In this document: positions 38,901 to 50,971 of the stretch, piece by piece
Position numbering within the stretch: position 1 is the stretch's first letter
Layout: each line of letters opens with the position of its first letter
Assembly: GCF_040436345.1 (NCBI RefSeq)
Contig: NC_133221.1
Span: forward strand, 30,344,589-30,408,588
DNA from: Pagrus major
Taxonomy: Eukaryota > Chordata > Actinopteri > Spariformes > Sparidae
DNA length: 64,000 nucleotides
Direction of reading: 5' to 3'
Notes under the pieces: generated by a model
What the model saw: only the letters and a program-made list of their open reading frames with translations
What the model was told of the DNA's origin: nothing
Database searches by the model: none
Position numbers and translations under genes: made by a program

Positions 38901-41900
38901 GCAGCGAATCAAAACGAGGCTCATGCTGCAGGCTACAAAAACAGTGTGCAGTGCTAATAAACTGCAGCGTAACCTGCACCAACATGTTACTGATGAGAGT
39001 TTTCCCTTGCTGACTTTGGTATGAGTAGTATAGTGGCACTGTGGCATTGTGTGCAGTGACTAGGGATGTAACGGTATGAAAATTTCACACCACAGTAATA
39101 GTGACCAAAATTATCACGGTTATCGGTATACCGCGGTATTTTTAAAATGTCTTCAAAATGTTGAAAAAACACTGATACACTGATAAATTGAAATAATTTC
39201 ACCAAGATTTATATTTAAATAGATGTATTATATATTAAAAGGCTTAGGGTATAAGCAGCCTGTTTTTGAAACGCGTCCTGTAATGTCTGCGTTACAGAGG
39301 TAGAATGAGATGTACTGGCAGTAGCACTCAATTGGCCAGCAGACCCTCTCTGTGAAAAAAATGAATAGAAAATGTCATTATTAATTATTACTGTCATTGT
39401 TACTTAATACTAAGGGTGCAACCAACAGATCACACAACTCACAATCTAGATCATATCACTTTTGTGAGAAACAGGTTGGATAATTTTTTAGATCAAAACA
39501 AAAAGGATTATTGTTGAATTAATTATGAACACTATTTTGGCTCTTATCTCTATCTAGACACTTGTTATATTCACCATTTTATATTATTCTTTATATATAG
39601 TCTATTCTACAAATAATCCACAAGTATTATATATTTCTGATATTACTTATATATATTGGCTGTCTGTCTCTGTCTGCTTGCTCGTCTGTCGTCAATGGAC
39701 TCGGTCAATCTGATTGGTCAAATGGCTGCTGAGCCACAGGTAGACGCTGCTCCGGTGAACGGAGCTGAGATGAAAGTCAGTCATCTCAGTCATTTTGCAT
39801 TCACTAACTCAGTCCACCCAGTACGTGTTTGTCTCAAATCATCCTCACTGCAGCTCTGCATCAATATCTGGGGAATTATTAGGTTGACTTTAAAAAGTGA
39901 AATCTACAATTAATAAGCGGTTCAGATAACGTGCCAAATCACGGATCAACTTCGTTCAGTTATACCACTATCTGGTCAGTTTACATTAGTGACAACAGCA
40001 AATTAGACAGAGAAAACTCGACATACACACATCATGCACCCGAGCTTAAGGTTAATTTACCTTGCATTCGCTGAACAGTTGAGGGTGATGGTCGTGCAAA
40101 TGAGTAAGTAAATTGGATGTGTTGCCAACCCTCGCAACAACTTTCTTCTTGCAGCTCCTGCAGATAGGGCTGCCATCCTCGACCAGCTGTCCCTGAGCAT
40201 TCTTATAATAACCAAAATACGCCCAGACTTCAGATTTGGTTCTCTTTGAAGGCAGAAAAATGCCGCTACTATCACGTCCTCCCTCCACCATGTCTTCTTC
40301 ACTACATAACAAGCACACGTTGCACGTTGCACGCTGCGCCTGCGTAGGGAGACTTGGATAAAGTATCTTGCGAGTTTTCCACACCGTGGTTATCGACCGC
40401 GGCGGTTACCATGGTAATTAAAACTTAAACGGTAACCTTCACCGTCAGGAATTTTACCGTGGTTTACCGTGACACCGGTAACCGATACATCCCTAGTGTG
40501 CACAACGCTCAACTCTAGTAAAACACAACAAAAGACATAAGCAGTGTACCACCTGTGGAGCTGAGCTAATCGGCTATCCCCGGTCTCCTGCTAACTAGCC
40601 ACATGTTGCCAGTTCTGTCCACCGGTATGTGATGACCTGAGAGACACACAAAAATTCAAAATCGCTAAATACTTTACCAACATTATATAGTGTTGCCTTA
40701 ATTGTTCATCTTAATGAACGCAAACTGGCTTGCCTTGTCTTTGTTTTCTTTCTCCCAGCAATGTTATCTGCTTTCTTCATCAGCAGTACCTTTTATACAG
40801 ATGCCCAAAAAACACACTATGCATTAAGCCACCTGTGGCTTGTGGAGGAGGCGTGTTGTTAATTATGTATCAGATCAAAACTGACATGCACCAAACATCA
40901 TCTCAACGACCAGGTGCGCTTACAGATTTGTGCAAAACAACAACATAAGTAGGCCTACATTAAGTAGGAGAGGTCGCACCACAATCAGTGTGTTTACAGA
41001 AGGGATGTAATAACACAATGAGTCCTTCTCTCTCTCTCTGCAAAGCATGCATGATTGTCAGTAGACTGGAGGGGAAGAGCGAAGGCAGATTTTCCACTGG
41101 GTACAGATTTGCAAATTGCGATGGCTAACAAAAATAAAAATATAAAATGCTAAAGTGGGTTGCCAAATATAATTGAAGGGACATTGATATACCTAGGCAG
41201 ACCATCCAAGTAAAGTTTATGTGTGGGGAAACACTGAGCAGTGAGCTGCGGTTTAATGTGACCCACAACAAGTTTACCACATCTTCTGTGAGTTTTAATG
41301 GCAGGTGTCAGACCAGCTTAAAGGCCCATTACCGCCATCTACTGGACTGGAGTGTGGAGCAGTAGACTGGCAGAAAAAACAAAGTTTTGTCCTCTCTCTT
41401 ATTGCCATTACTCTTATGCAACTTATGTAATTTATAAGTAGATTGTGTACTTTCCAGGATGTCTTTCAAAACAGATTCCACAATGTAGTGTGTTTTCTAT
41501 CAATTAATACTGATATCAATTCCCTTCTTTCTTCATCATACCTGTTGCAATCTATCAGGTAATGTTGACACTTTCCGGTTTAGTACAGTGTGTGCACAGT
41601 CCAGTAGGATGCTTGCCTTTTCTGTGGAGTGTCTGATTTAACAACAAGTTTATAGTGAATAAATCTACTGAAGTACTACAGCTAAGTACAGTTTGGAGGT
41701 AAAAGTACTATAAATACTAATACTTTAAATTAATAATTATAGATGATAACAAAGTAAAGAAAAGGCATTTGAATATGGGGATGGTTTTCATTCACTTTGG
41801 GTCAGTTAAAGTAGTTTTTTTCGAGATGGGATGATAACAAAAAATATATTACAGATCACAATAAAAAAAAAATGAGACACTCATGAATGGTCAAGTCTGT

Positions 41901-42745
41901 CACCATGGCTGAAGGCACAGCCTGCACATTGTATCCCTCACTGAAACAAGTTAACTGAGTATAAATATGCGTATAAATACTGCGCATACCAAATAAAAAA
42001 AGCCACAGGGAGATTTCTTTATACTTTATTTGTGCAGAAAGACCTTATCATTTTCGATTACTTATTTAAGATCCTTTGATTGTTTTTCAGGAAAAAAAGA
42101 TGTGTGTCCCATCTGTGATGCAATGAAAATGTTTCGTAACAAAATGTAAGGTTAAAGTGTTTTGTGTCATGTTTTCGTGCAATTTTAGTTTTTATCGTAA
42201 TGTTTAAGAATATTTTGATGATTAATGTGATGTGATCATGAATCACAGTTATGTTGGACAGGATAACCATGCTATTAAATTTCCACATGGTCTCATGCCT
42301 AGCCTGGAGCCCTGCTCAGCTTCTATCAATGTCACAACAATGATGAATTTTGTTCTTCTTGTACAAATAATATACCTTCAAACATTTCAAAGTTACATAG
42401 TTCACTGCAAATTGCTAGTAAGTAAATTATGGTTTTATGTAAAAATAGTAATGATATAAATACACAAACATAATAAACATGTTGGTCTGTACTTGACTGG
42501 GGTGAAGGCTCATGTATTGACCTTGGCAGTGCATAAAACTGACAGCATCATCTCTGCTTTCTGTGTGATGTATTACACTGGTTCAAATGTGATGATCAGC
42601 ACTGCACTTAAACTAACATCAGGAATCAACTGTTGTTTTCAGTGTGCCCAGACCCTGTGGACAAGTATCTGGAAGAGACATCAGTGCGCTACATTTCACC
42701 AAGAGGAGCAGTGCAGAGCACAGACACGGCGCCTCACAGAAGAAC

Positions 42746-42792
<47 letters not shown>

Positions 42793-44141
42793 CTTTTTGT
42801 TACACTTTTATTTCAGCAGGACAAGAGTAAGATTAGTAATATGTGAAGTTGATTGATTAACATCAATATTAATGTCATTTTCTAGGTCCTCAGCCAGTCA
42901 TATGCTGTTCCCCGTCAGGACCTCATGTTGGCCCTCCACGAATAAAGCCGGCCCCTCCTGTATCTAACCGTAAACGGAGGAGAAGTCATTCCTCAGCTGA
43001 CTGCAGAGAGAAGCAAACATGTGGTAAAATGAAACACAACACAGAGAGGGATTATTGTTTTTGTCTGGACTTGAAATGAGCCCAGGCAAGAGAGTTTGGT
43101 AGAGAAAAACTTAGGAACACCAGTGACTAACCTGATGTTTTAAATGGGTAGGCACTTACTTAGTAACCCACTCACTTAAAATACTATAATGGAAGAACCA
43201 CCTGTATATCACAGTCTATGACTTACTTCAACAAATGAGATCAATAAAAACCATGACATGGTAAATTAACTCACCAAAGTCAGTTGGGAGAAGAGCAAAA
43301 ACATCTTTTCCAATGAGAAAAGCCTTCAGTGTCGCTCTTTGGTTTTCTTTCAATTAAATATACCGTATGACCGCTGCTGCCAGTAGCTCCTCGTAGGACC
43401 ACTGTGGTTCAGACACAGCACAACACAGAGGAGCAGCCCCCTTTGTAGATACAAGGCTGATTCTAAGGTAACAAAAACACCATTCTTATTTTCAAGTGAT
43501 TATTCACCGATGAAACATCATCATGAATATTATGTTCAATTTGTGTTAATCGAGCCGCCTAAATCCTTCACAGCTTTAATACTTCACATAATCAACACCC
43601 TTAAACTTGCTCAATAAGGAGACCTTTTCAGTTCATTTATGGGCACCAAAAAAAAGAGTTTCCAAAGAGTAAAAAGTTAATTCTTAACTTGGGAAGCTTC
43701 ACACTCTGCTTTTGGAAATCAGTTGTAAGAGTATACACATTTAATAAGTTTGTCTTAGTTATATATTTGATTTTAAAGGGGCAATATTTAAGAAATGTCC
43801 ACCTGTCAAATTATTTTCCAAACAAAGGGGGCCAGCATATCACCAGAGTAACCACTAACTGCTCCTAACTGTAGCTGTCATAAGCTAGGCAGCTCAGTTA
43901 GCTGTGCAGCTAGTGGTCCGGACTGGGACAGTGCCGGAGCTGTGGACAGTGACGGGTCGGGGCTAGCTGGCTAACATGCTATCTTTAGAAGCTATCACTG
44001 CAGCAATACATAGACGTTATCACATTGAAACTGTTATTTGTTGGTGATCTTAGTTCATTTTTGAATGTTCAGTTAAAATTCTTACATGTTGCACCTTTAA
44101 TTACTTTATTGTATTTAAACTCCAAATTCATTTTGATTAAG

Positions 44142-44177
<36 letters not shown>

Positions 44178-44782
44178 TGTGAGACTGCGCAGACACTGAT
44201 ACAACAATTTGGAAGCACTTGTGTGGAGTTTTCAGGCTTGTTAAGATAATCCTTTATTGATTCCCAGAGGGGAAATTCAAGACACACCCCTGGCATTTGT
44301 ACAAGGTCAAGCTGGTTGCCATCTGTCGGTCAACTATGATTTTCATTCTTACCTTGCGCTCTTCTCCTCCTTCAGACATCCGCCTTCGGGTTCGTGCTGA
44401 ATACTGCCAGCATGAGTCTGCTCTTCAGGGCAACGTCTTCTCCAACAAGCAAGAGGCAGTGGAGCGACAGTTTGAGCGCTTCAACCAGGCAAACACTATC
44501 CTCAAATCCCGAGACTTGGGCTCCATCATCTGTGACATCAAGTTTTCTGAGCTCACCTACTTGGATGCCTTCTGGAGGGACTATATCAATGGATCATTGC
44601 TAGAGGCCCTTAAAGGGGTCTTTATCACAGATTCCTTAAAGCAGGCTGTGGGCCACGAAGCTATAAAACTGTTGGTCAATGTTGACGAGGAGGACTACCA
44701 GGCCGGTCGACGCAAACTGCTTCGTAATTTGGTCACGAATGGCGGGAACCCACCAGGAGCTAGCAAAGACTCTGTATCTTAG
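35910..44782 (+). CDS. dedd: Death effector domain-containing DNA-binding protein
   Basis: DEDD binds caspase-8/FADD-type partners through its death effector domain, shuttles to nucleus and nucleolus, and has been tied to apoptosis, rDNA transcription and cell-cycle control. Coding exons are 35910-36474, 42643-42747, 42886-43023 and 44376-44782, phases consistent, 404 residues. Residues 1-95 are a Ser/Gln/Asn-rich, low-complexity leader, longer than in mammalian DEDD (318 aa in human). Residues 101-180 form the DED (HGLYSLHRMFDIVG, RVLSFLFVDVID, DFLLALERQGRCDETNF, RHDLLPYV with the RxDLL motif). VCPDPVDKYLEETSVRY follows; NRKRRR at about 251-256 is a nuclear localisation signal. The C-terminal block from about 270 (DIRLRVRAEYCQHE, NVFSNKQ, RFNQANTILKSRDLGSIICD, NVDEEDY) is the conserved DNA-binding part. 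These features fit DEDD; DEDD2 is the less likely alternative. The start could lie further upstream (33531) by an alternative splice. Confidence 0.95.
39061..40495 (-). mobile_element. hAT-type DNA transposon remnant in a dedd intron
   Basis: The ends are inverted repeats: TAGGGATGTAACGGTA at 39061 and, on the other strand from 40495, TAGGGATGTATCGGTTACCG. They are flanked inside by several accgtgg/ccgcggt blocks. A BED zinc-finger ORF lies on the minus strand near the right end, and a short linker exon near the left. The catalytic transposase core is absent, so the element is internally deleted and non-autonomous. An exact 8-bp target duplication could not be found (gtgtgcag near the left flank, gtgtgcac on the right). 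Confidence 0.75.
39215..40384 (-). pseudogene. BED zinc-finger transposase fragment (ZBED-like)
   Basis: The exon at 40384-40061 encodes a BED domain: W and F in SEVWAYFGYY, CRSC, then TSNLLTHLHDHHPQLF, giving the C2-H2 zinc ligands. It ends in a good donor (CAAG|GTAAAT). A second exon beginning at 39349 (acceptor TTCACAG) continues in phase 0 with a Ser/Thr-rich linker and TQTLQDAFQK, the kind of segment that follows the BED finger in ZBED1-like transposases. The reading frame then ends after a few residues and the catalytic hAT domain is missing. It is best read as a decayed transposase gene. Confidence 0.65.
42748..42791. repeat. (TG)n microsatellite starting at the dedd exon 2 donor
   Basis: About 22 TG units. 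The first GT is the 5' splice site of the exon 42643-42747 (ACAG|GTGTGT), so the repeat is the entire start of the intron. Confidence 0.95.
43773..44100. mobile_element. MITE family B, complete copy in the last dedd intron
   Basis: The left end TTAAAGGGGCAATATTTAAG and the right end (inverted TTAAAGGTGCAACATGTAAG) are near-perfect terminal inverted repeats of about 22 bp around a 328-bp body. Related copies or fragments were seen at about 690-750, 10150-10278, 49860-50060 and 55740-56563. No ORF. Confidence 0.75.
44143..44177. repeat. (TG)n microsatellite
   Basis: Sixteen to seventeen TG units in the intron before the last dedd exon. Confidence 0.95.
44241..44290. repeat. LINE-tail-like fish repeat fragment
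   Basis: The block taagataatcctttattgat, then cccagaggggaaattca, is a familiar 3' tail of a teleost non-LTR repeat (general knowledge). Only the tail is present. Confidence 0.45.
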
Positions 44783-45920
44783 ACACTCTCCAGGAAGTAG
44801 CATAAGGGAGGACCGCTGCTGTGCCTCCCCCACAGGGAGAAGAGTGAGATGTGGTTGTGTCATTTGAGGTGCCTGAAGTGCGTGCCTGAAGGGAACTAAA
44901 GAACTTCTAGCCACCGCATTGATTCCTTGAGAGCCAAGGTCATACGTTATCTACTTGGCACCCCTTAGCGTAGCATGCGAGGTGATTGGGAACTATGTTA
45001 GCATAAAGAAGTAGGCGATTCATACAGGTTGACATTATTTTGAATGTTGAGCTGTTCATTTCCTTCACGGAGGAGAATGCTGATTCATGTGTGCATTGAA
45101 TTGAATTTATTTCTTGTTTCTGGTATGTTAGTTCATTGAAACACGTTTGTTAACTCTAATGATACTCTTTACCCCTGTTCAAAAGTGGAGTTCTTTTCAA
45201 TCCAGAAAACATGCATTACTCTGACAAGTTACTCCCAGTGGGAGTTGTACCTTATCAAAGTCAAACTGGTTTTTCCAGGTTTTTCAGGTACATTACCAGT
45301 TGATTGGAATTAACCCAATGAGAGTGTTCTGTATGTTATAGGAAAGCGCAGGCTGTAGTTGACTTAAAGTTATTTCTATTTCTTTCAGTCTTTTATCCCA
45401 CTTGTACCCAAGACGTTGAGAGTTCCCTTGTCTGTAAAAATGAACCCTTCCAGAGCATTTTTTATTGACTCGTTTTTGGTTACTGTCGACTTTAATGTGT
45501 CTTGGCTTTATTTTAACAAATGATTTGTTTTAAAACATGGCTTATTTCCAGCAGCTGTTCTTCTGGCCTAATTTGAAATTTCAATTGTCCAGTCACTGCT
45601 AATATTTAAAACTTTGTGGATTGTTCTAATGTGTCAAATCTTATCCAATGACATAATGAGTCATACCCTGGTGTTGTAGATTTGTGTGGATGATTGCAAA
45701 TCATTGCCAGTTTCATTGTCAGCCTATACCTCTGATCCCCACTCACCCTCTCAAATATGTTCACTCCGTATATAACACTGAACTTTTTAAGTTTTTTTTT
45801 TTTTTTTTTTAAATTGAAAATACATTTGATAACAAATCGACAGCAGGTGAAAATCACAGCCAGTATGTGTAGAGTCATCTCAGTTGTGCAGGTAAATAAA
45901 ATCCCAGAACAAAAATAACT
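44783..45920 (+). other. dedd: Probable dedd 3' UTR
   Basis: Sequence after TAG at 44780-44782. It has no conserved ORF and contains a poly-T run (about 45790-45811). It would end after the AATAAA at 45895-45900, followed by a T/G-rich element at 45927-45941 (gcttgtttttgtgaa), a good cleavage-site arrangement. Confidence 0.5.
45895..45900 (+). promoter_or_regulatory. dedd: Candidate polyadenylation signal for dedd
   Basis: AATAAA with a GT-rich stretch about 30 nt downstream. It gives a 3' UTR of about 1.1 kb. Confidence 0.5.
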
Positions 45921-46124
45921 CACAGAGCTTGTTTTTGTGAAGTTGCAGATGTTTCATCCTACTGTAGTTGAACTCGCACATTCAATTCTTAGCAGTCAGG
46001 CATGTCATACCTCCTGATGGATAAGGATGCAGTTGAGTTCACATGCTCAGAAGGGGGTATGAGCAGGTGTTGCCATCACTTTCTCATTCAGTTGCCTGAA
46101 TGGTTGTCAGGATACTGGAATTTC

Positions 46125-46470
46125 TAACTCTGATACAATACCTTCAAAATAAACGATATTCAATACCATGTTCGATACCACAGGGACATATGACATAGTA
46201 TTGAGGTAATACAATCTTAGATTTTTATTAAAAGATAAATGTGACAAGGCGTGTTTACTGTGTGTTAAGCACAACAGCATCTACGTCAATTTACGTCTGG
46301 AAGGTTATATTGGCACCACAGCAGTGCATGTGTCAACTCGCTGTCAGAGAGAAGAGCAAAAAAATTCAGCTAGTACTGGTGTACTGATACTGCGAAAAAT
46401 GAGTATTGAAACCATTTCAAATATTCAGAATTGATGTTTCAGTATTTAGATTTTTTTTCGACAACACTAG
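46125..46470. repeat. Dispersed repeat family C, second copy
   Basis: Contains the 'actggtgtactgatactgcg', 'atgagtattgaaacc' and 'gacaacactag' blocks, similar in inverted orientation to 21988-22050. Confidence 0.4.
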
Positions 46471-48425
46471 TTGCCTGACGGCCTGTTGGATGTGTTGGAG
46501 AAACCTGCCTTGTTTAGAGCTGCTGTTTTAAAACCAGCAGCATTTCACCCTAAAGATCAGTTTGTGAAGATGAACGTGAACACAGCAGTCGCACTCAAAC
46601 CAAGTGAGCCGAGATCGCTAAGAAAGGCTGGTCTTGGACTGTTTCCAAGTGCTTTCTGGTGTGAAAGCAAGTGGACCAACCACACCATTTAGTACACATC
46701 ATTTTAACACAATTTCACAAGTAAAACTACTAATGATTTTACTTTGCTCATGAGATCTGTTCAGGAAGCGGTCTTATAATTGATCTTTATAAGCCACATA
46801 TATGTATATTTATGCAAATCATTTAGCAAAAATGAAAATGGGTATGCACGTTGGCACAGGTTTTCCCTGATTAATAGGCCAAAAGCTGTTAAAACAGCTG
46901 TGTTTTATCCTCTGTGTACTACATCTGTTCAGTCCATTAAAGTGTGTGACAGTGATCCCACGCTAATCAGCCCCGAGTCATTACTGTATGAAATGCATCC
47001 TTTTCGTCCTGTCTCTACATGTTACTAATTATTCATAACATGCAGTCAGTTTGCAGTTGAATAACACTAATGATGTTTATAGTCGATTATTTCTTGGTCA
47101 GCTCTTTGTGACTCCAAAGAACATAAATATACTCATCAGCTGCATTAAAATGCAGCATAAACTTCTGTCATTCACTGGAATTTGATTTCCCCACGTGGGT
47201 CATAATGATAAAGGATGACATGAGTCAAAACTCCTTTTGGACCAAATAAACCAAACTAAAGAAGTAAATACACCCTTAGTATCTGGACTGAAAGGACGAG
47301 CGTCCTCACTTACATCCTTCTCCATCAGGACGTATGACATGTCCACAGGTATTCATCAATCGTTTTATTAAGGGTTTGAATATGAAAAAAAAGCACTGCC
47401 AACAAATGTTACAGCAAGGTATGTGGCATGCTGACCAGAGACAGTAAGTCTGGTGGTTACCTGTGACAAACACGTGTTGACAGTATTACTGATAGTGGCT
47501 TTAATTGTATGCAGTCATAAAAGCACTCAGTGGCCACATTATTAGGCTCACCTTTCTGGTTCAGGGAACAGCAGGAAATCTTCATAGCATGGACTCAATG
47601 GAGGTTATCGAAACCCGCAGCAGTGGCCTCAGATTCTGTGGCTGCAAAGCCTCAGATTACATGACTGTCTAAGCTAAAGAGGACTTTTTTTTTTTTTTAC
47701 TCAGGAGTGAAGGATTTCACAAGGCTGGTGGTAGAAAAACTCAGATGATGTTTAGCTGTGACCAAGTTTTCAGGAGAAGCTCATATTGGCTGGTACATTC
47801 GTGCCATAAAGCTTTTAGTATCTTCACCCTTTCAGTTCATTAGAGTTGAAGTGTCAGCCAATGTTGCCCATTATCAACATTTCATTGAGTCACTGATTTA
47901 ATCAATTGAGTACAGTTTATCCAGTTTTTTGCTTTTTTTCTGCACTTTTTTAAATGACATTTCGAGCATATGGCAAAACTGTTTAATTGGTTTGATGGTG
48001 GAATGAAAATGGTGAGCTTGATTGTTTTGTTCATCTTTCTGTGATACGTAGGATCAAGTCTACAGACTACATCGGCTGGACTACCATGCTTCCATGTATG
48101 CTGGTGGCCAGCTGGCTGTGGTCTATTAAAAAATCCTGGATTATAACAACATTCCTGAAATTCTTGTTTTCTACAATTTCTGAGCACAGCAACAAGTATG
48201 TAATAGTAGTAGACAGATTGGGGTCAATAAATAAGCTAATTTCAATTGGAGGTCAGTAACAGTTTGCAGTTTGTACTCTCAGACTCTCAGACAACCTTAC
48301 TTAACCTTACTTTTTGAGTAGCTGCTTGTTCCTAGAACATTATGATTAGTGTTGTTCCAGGACCGTCCTTGCATCTGAGCAATCATGTTGTTGTGATGTT
48401 ATGTCTTAGCGACTTGTGGCGGTGT

Positions 48426-48690
48426 TGTTCCTGGAACTTCATAACTAATGTTGCTTTAGGACCATCATTTCAACTTCAGAAACAGCGACAAAGTCCATCT
48501 ACGAAGTAATCCATCATGGCTGAGTGGTTAAGTAGACCCTTTCACAACATTAACCATGTATTAGAAAGAATAACTTCTCCAATATGCCTATTTTTCTGGT
48601 ATTTTCTCCAAAGCTAAATAACAAAAACATGATTAGTCAGTTGCGGTGATGGCCCTGGAGCAACATTAATTATGATGTTGTAGAAAAACA
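48426..48690. mobile_element. MITE family A, copy 2
   Basis: The left end tgttcctggaacttcataac pairs inverted with the right end (caacattaattatgatgttg). The interior aligns by eye with 9480-9650 (gaccctttcacaacattaa, ctccaatatgcctattttt, agcaacattaattatgatg). A tandem extra left end occurs just upstream at 48338-48362 (ttcctagaacattatgatta). Confidence 0.7.
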
Positions 48691-49859
48691 CCAAGACAGC
48701 GATATCAGATAGTGCTATAAAGGACACAGTATTTCCTGATATGTCATTCAGTGTTGCTTTTATCAGAATGGAGAGGTACAAAATCATCCACATATGGACA
48801 CATTTCCTCAGAATGCAGGACTGGAGTCAACACCAGTGTCAACTGGCCATCATAATCATACATTTTCAAATGCTGCAAATCTGAAAAAAAAAGAAATTAT
48901 TTGACATCTTGAAACGTCGTAGCTGGTGTACTGGGACTGGTTCTGACTCAAAGTAGCTTTGTTTTGAAATGTTTACTATTAAACTCAAAGTATAAGCCTA
49001 ATGCTTCAATGTGATGAAATTATTTTTTGATTTGTTTTTTGATAAAACAGAAATCACATTTTAGTAAAAAGTGTCATTTGAATTGCCAGGATCTAATGCT
49101 AATATCTGACAGTTTTCCTTATTTCTGTTGCTTAGTGCACATAGCCAAATGATTGACATAAACAAAATCCAAATGTACTCAGTGTATGTTTTTACCAAAT
49201 ATATTCCTCCTGCTCAAAATCTTATCTCTGCTAACATCAATGGGTAAATATCAGAAAACATGTCATAATTGACAGGCCACTATCACTGTGAATTAGATAG
49301 AGTAGGCCTACATCTGATATTTTTACTCCAGTGGAATTTCATGTAAAGGTTGCGAGCTAATGTCTATTATGTAGGTTGGTGTATGTTCTGTTGATTGTAT
49401 ATTCTGTTAGTTGTTCAATGCAGCCGTCTCTTAAGCAAAATTGCATGTAGCCTGTTATGATCTCACTGTGAAACTCACAGTGCTAACACTTTGTAAATAA
49501 CTTTATTGGATGTCAGGTTTTCTTACTTCAATTTTGCATTTCTTTCAGAAAACAGACAAGTAGGACTAACCATCTTTAATAAATGGTTTATAAAGCATTT
49601 AGTTGTTTGTTAACAGTGAAAAAACTTTTAACTTAAGTTTAAATAACTATAAATTTACCATCCAGGACATTTAAAAACAAATTGGCTTACTGATATAATG
49701 CTTATTATGGGCAATACCAACGTTTTAGAAATTTGGCTCAAACTTATACTGCTTTGACCCACAAAACCCTGTGTATGATGAGGAATGTCTGAACACACAA
49801 TCACAAGCTGCTGCATATATCTCCCAGCTAAAAGTACAGGGGGCTGTCAAACTATCGCC

Positions 49860-50060
49860 TCTTGAGGTTTAAAGTGGTTTTCCAAGACAGGAGAGGCCGA
49901 GGCTAGCTGGTTAGCATGCTAACTTCAGTACACATCTCTGCAACACAGTACATAGACGTCTTTTACATGACGTCAACAGTGTTGTTTGTTCACAATCTGT
50001 TGAAAATATTATTTGTTTCAAACTAAAATTCTGGCCATATCTTAAAAATTGCCCGTTGAA
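49860..50060. mobile_element. MITE family B copy
   Basis: Shares gaggctagctggttagcatg, then gctaacttcag, tacatagacgtctttt and aaaattctggccatatctta with the other family B copies. The left end is not resolved. Confidence 0.6.
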
Positions 50061-50325
50061 GAGAAAGGTTGGGATGTCCATCTAAAAATGAACTAGTATA
50101 TCATATTGTATATCATTATTGTGGTGTGTATGGTCATTTTTCCACACTGGCTGAGACAAAACAGCTAAACAGGCGAACACATAAATACTAAGAGATAAAA
50201 AGAGCTTTGAATTCTGTTACCATCTCTCTGTGAATTGTTATTATCATGTTAAGGATATTGGGCTTTTTTCAGGGAAAACTTCAGGCACCACAACAAAGTA
50301 TTTGACAAAAGGTCACAGTAAAGAT

Positions 50326-50331
50326 TTTAAT
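50326..50331 (-). promoter_or_regulatory. kcnab2: Candidate polyadenylation signal for kcnab2
   Basis: ATTAAA variant hexamer on the minus strand, about 640 nt past the stop and followed by a TGTGACCTTTTGTC stretch. Position-based guess. Confidence 0.35.
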
Positions 50332-50971
50332 GAAAGTACAACAGAAAAGCAAACATGCATTGATTAAAACAGAGCTAGATTTATGTAACTAAAACAAAAT
50401 GCCCAAACTGTGAAAAACTAAAACGAATACAAGTCTTTGGAAAAGACTGATTCAAACTAAATTGAAATACTAGTATTCACAGTGTTTGAGCAAGCCTCAT
50501 GTTATTACACTACACTAGCTGAATGTGTTGTGCTCAGTAGGTTAACAGGTCATGTGCAACATGTGTTCAATTGCACATAAATCCAATAAATTAATTTTGT
50601 AAGTTGCACTATGTGACATGTTGAGGCAACAATCTGTAGTCAGTGAAGAAGCTGCACCTTTAACTAGTTTTGTCAGTGCTTCGGTGACTCAGCTGATTGA
50701 ACAGTGTTTCCTGTGGGATTTTTTCATTGAAGGCGATATTCAAACTGCATATTGTAGAACCTGATATTATTAAGTGGCAATAAGTGCAAATGTGATCATG
50801 AAAGTATCCTGACAGAACATTGACTTGGCCTGATATGTCTTTTGAAAACAGAGTCCAGACGATTCACTGTTCGCTACACTCTTATATTGCACGTGTGTGT
50901 TGCTGTCTCTTATTCATAGGCGTCTTTTTTCCAGCAACAGAGGACGTAGTGACAGTTCATCACTGGTGCTT
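50332..50971 (-). other. kcnab2: Probable kcnab2 3' UTR
   Basis: Non-coding sequence between the kcnab2 stop (50974-50972) and the candidate ATTAAA signal. AT-rich, no ORF of note. Confidence 0.4.

Larger units (their letters stand above)
36475..42642 (+). other. dedd: Large dedd intron
   Basis: A 6.2 kb intron after the DED exon (donor CTG|GTGAGT, acceptor TTTTCAG). It carries the hAT-type element at 39061-40495; the remainder is AT-rich with no further exon recognised. Confidence 0.8.
45921..50325. other. Tail-to-tail spacer between dedd and kcnab2
   Basis: About 4.4 kb with no recognised gene. It carries repeat family C (about 46125-46470), a fragment resembling a very common fish repeat (agtggccacattattagg at 47530), MITE family A copy 2 (48426-48690) and a family B copy (about 49860-50060). 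Predicted short ORFs have no domain and lie across these repeats. Confidence 0.65.
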
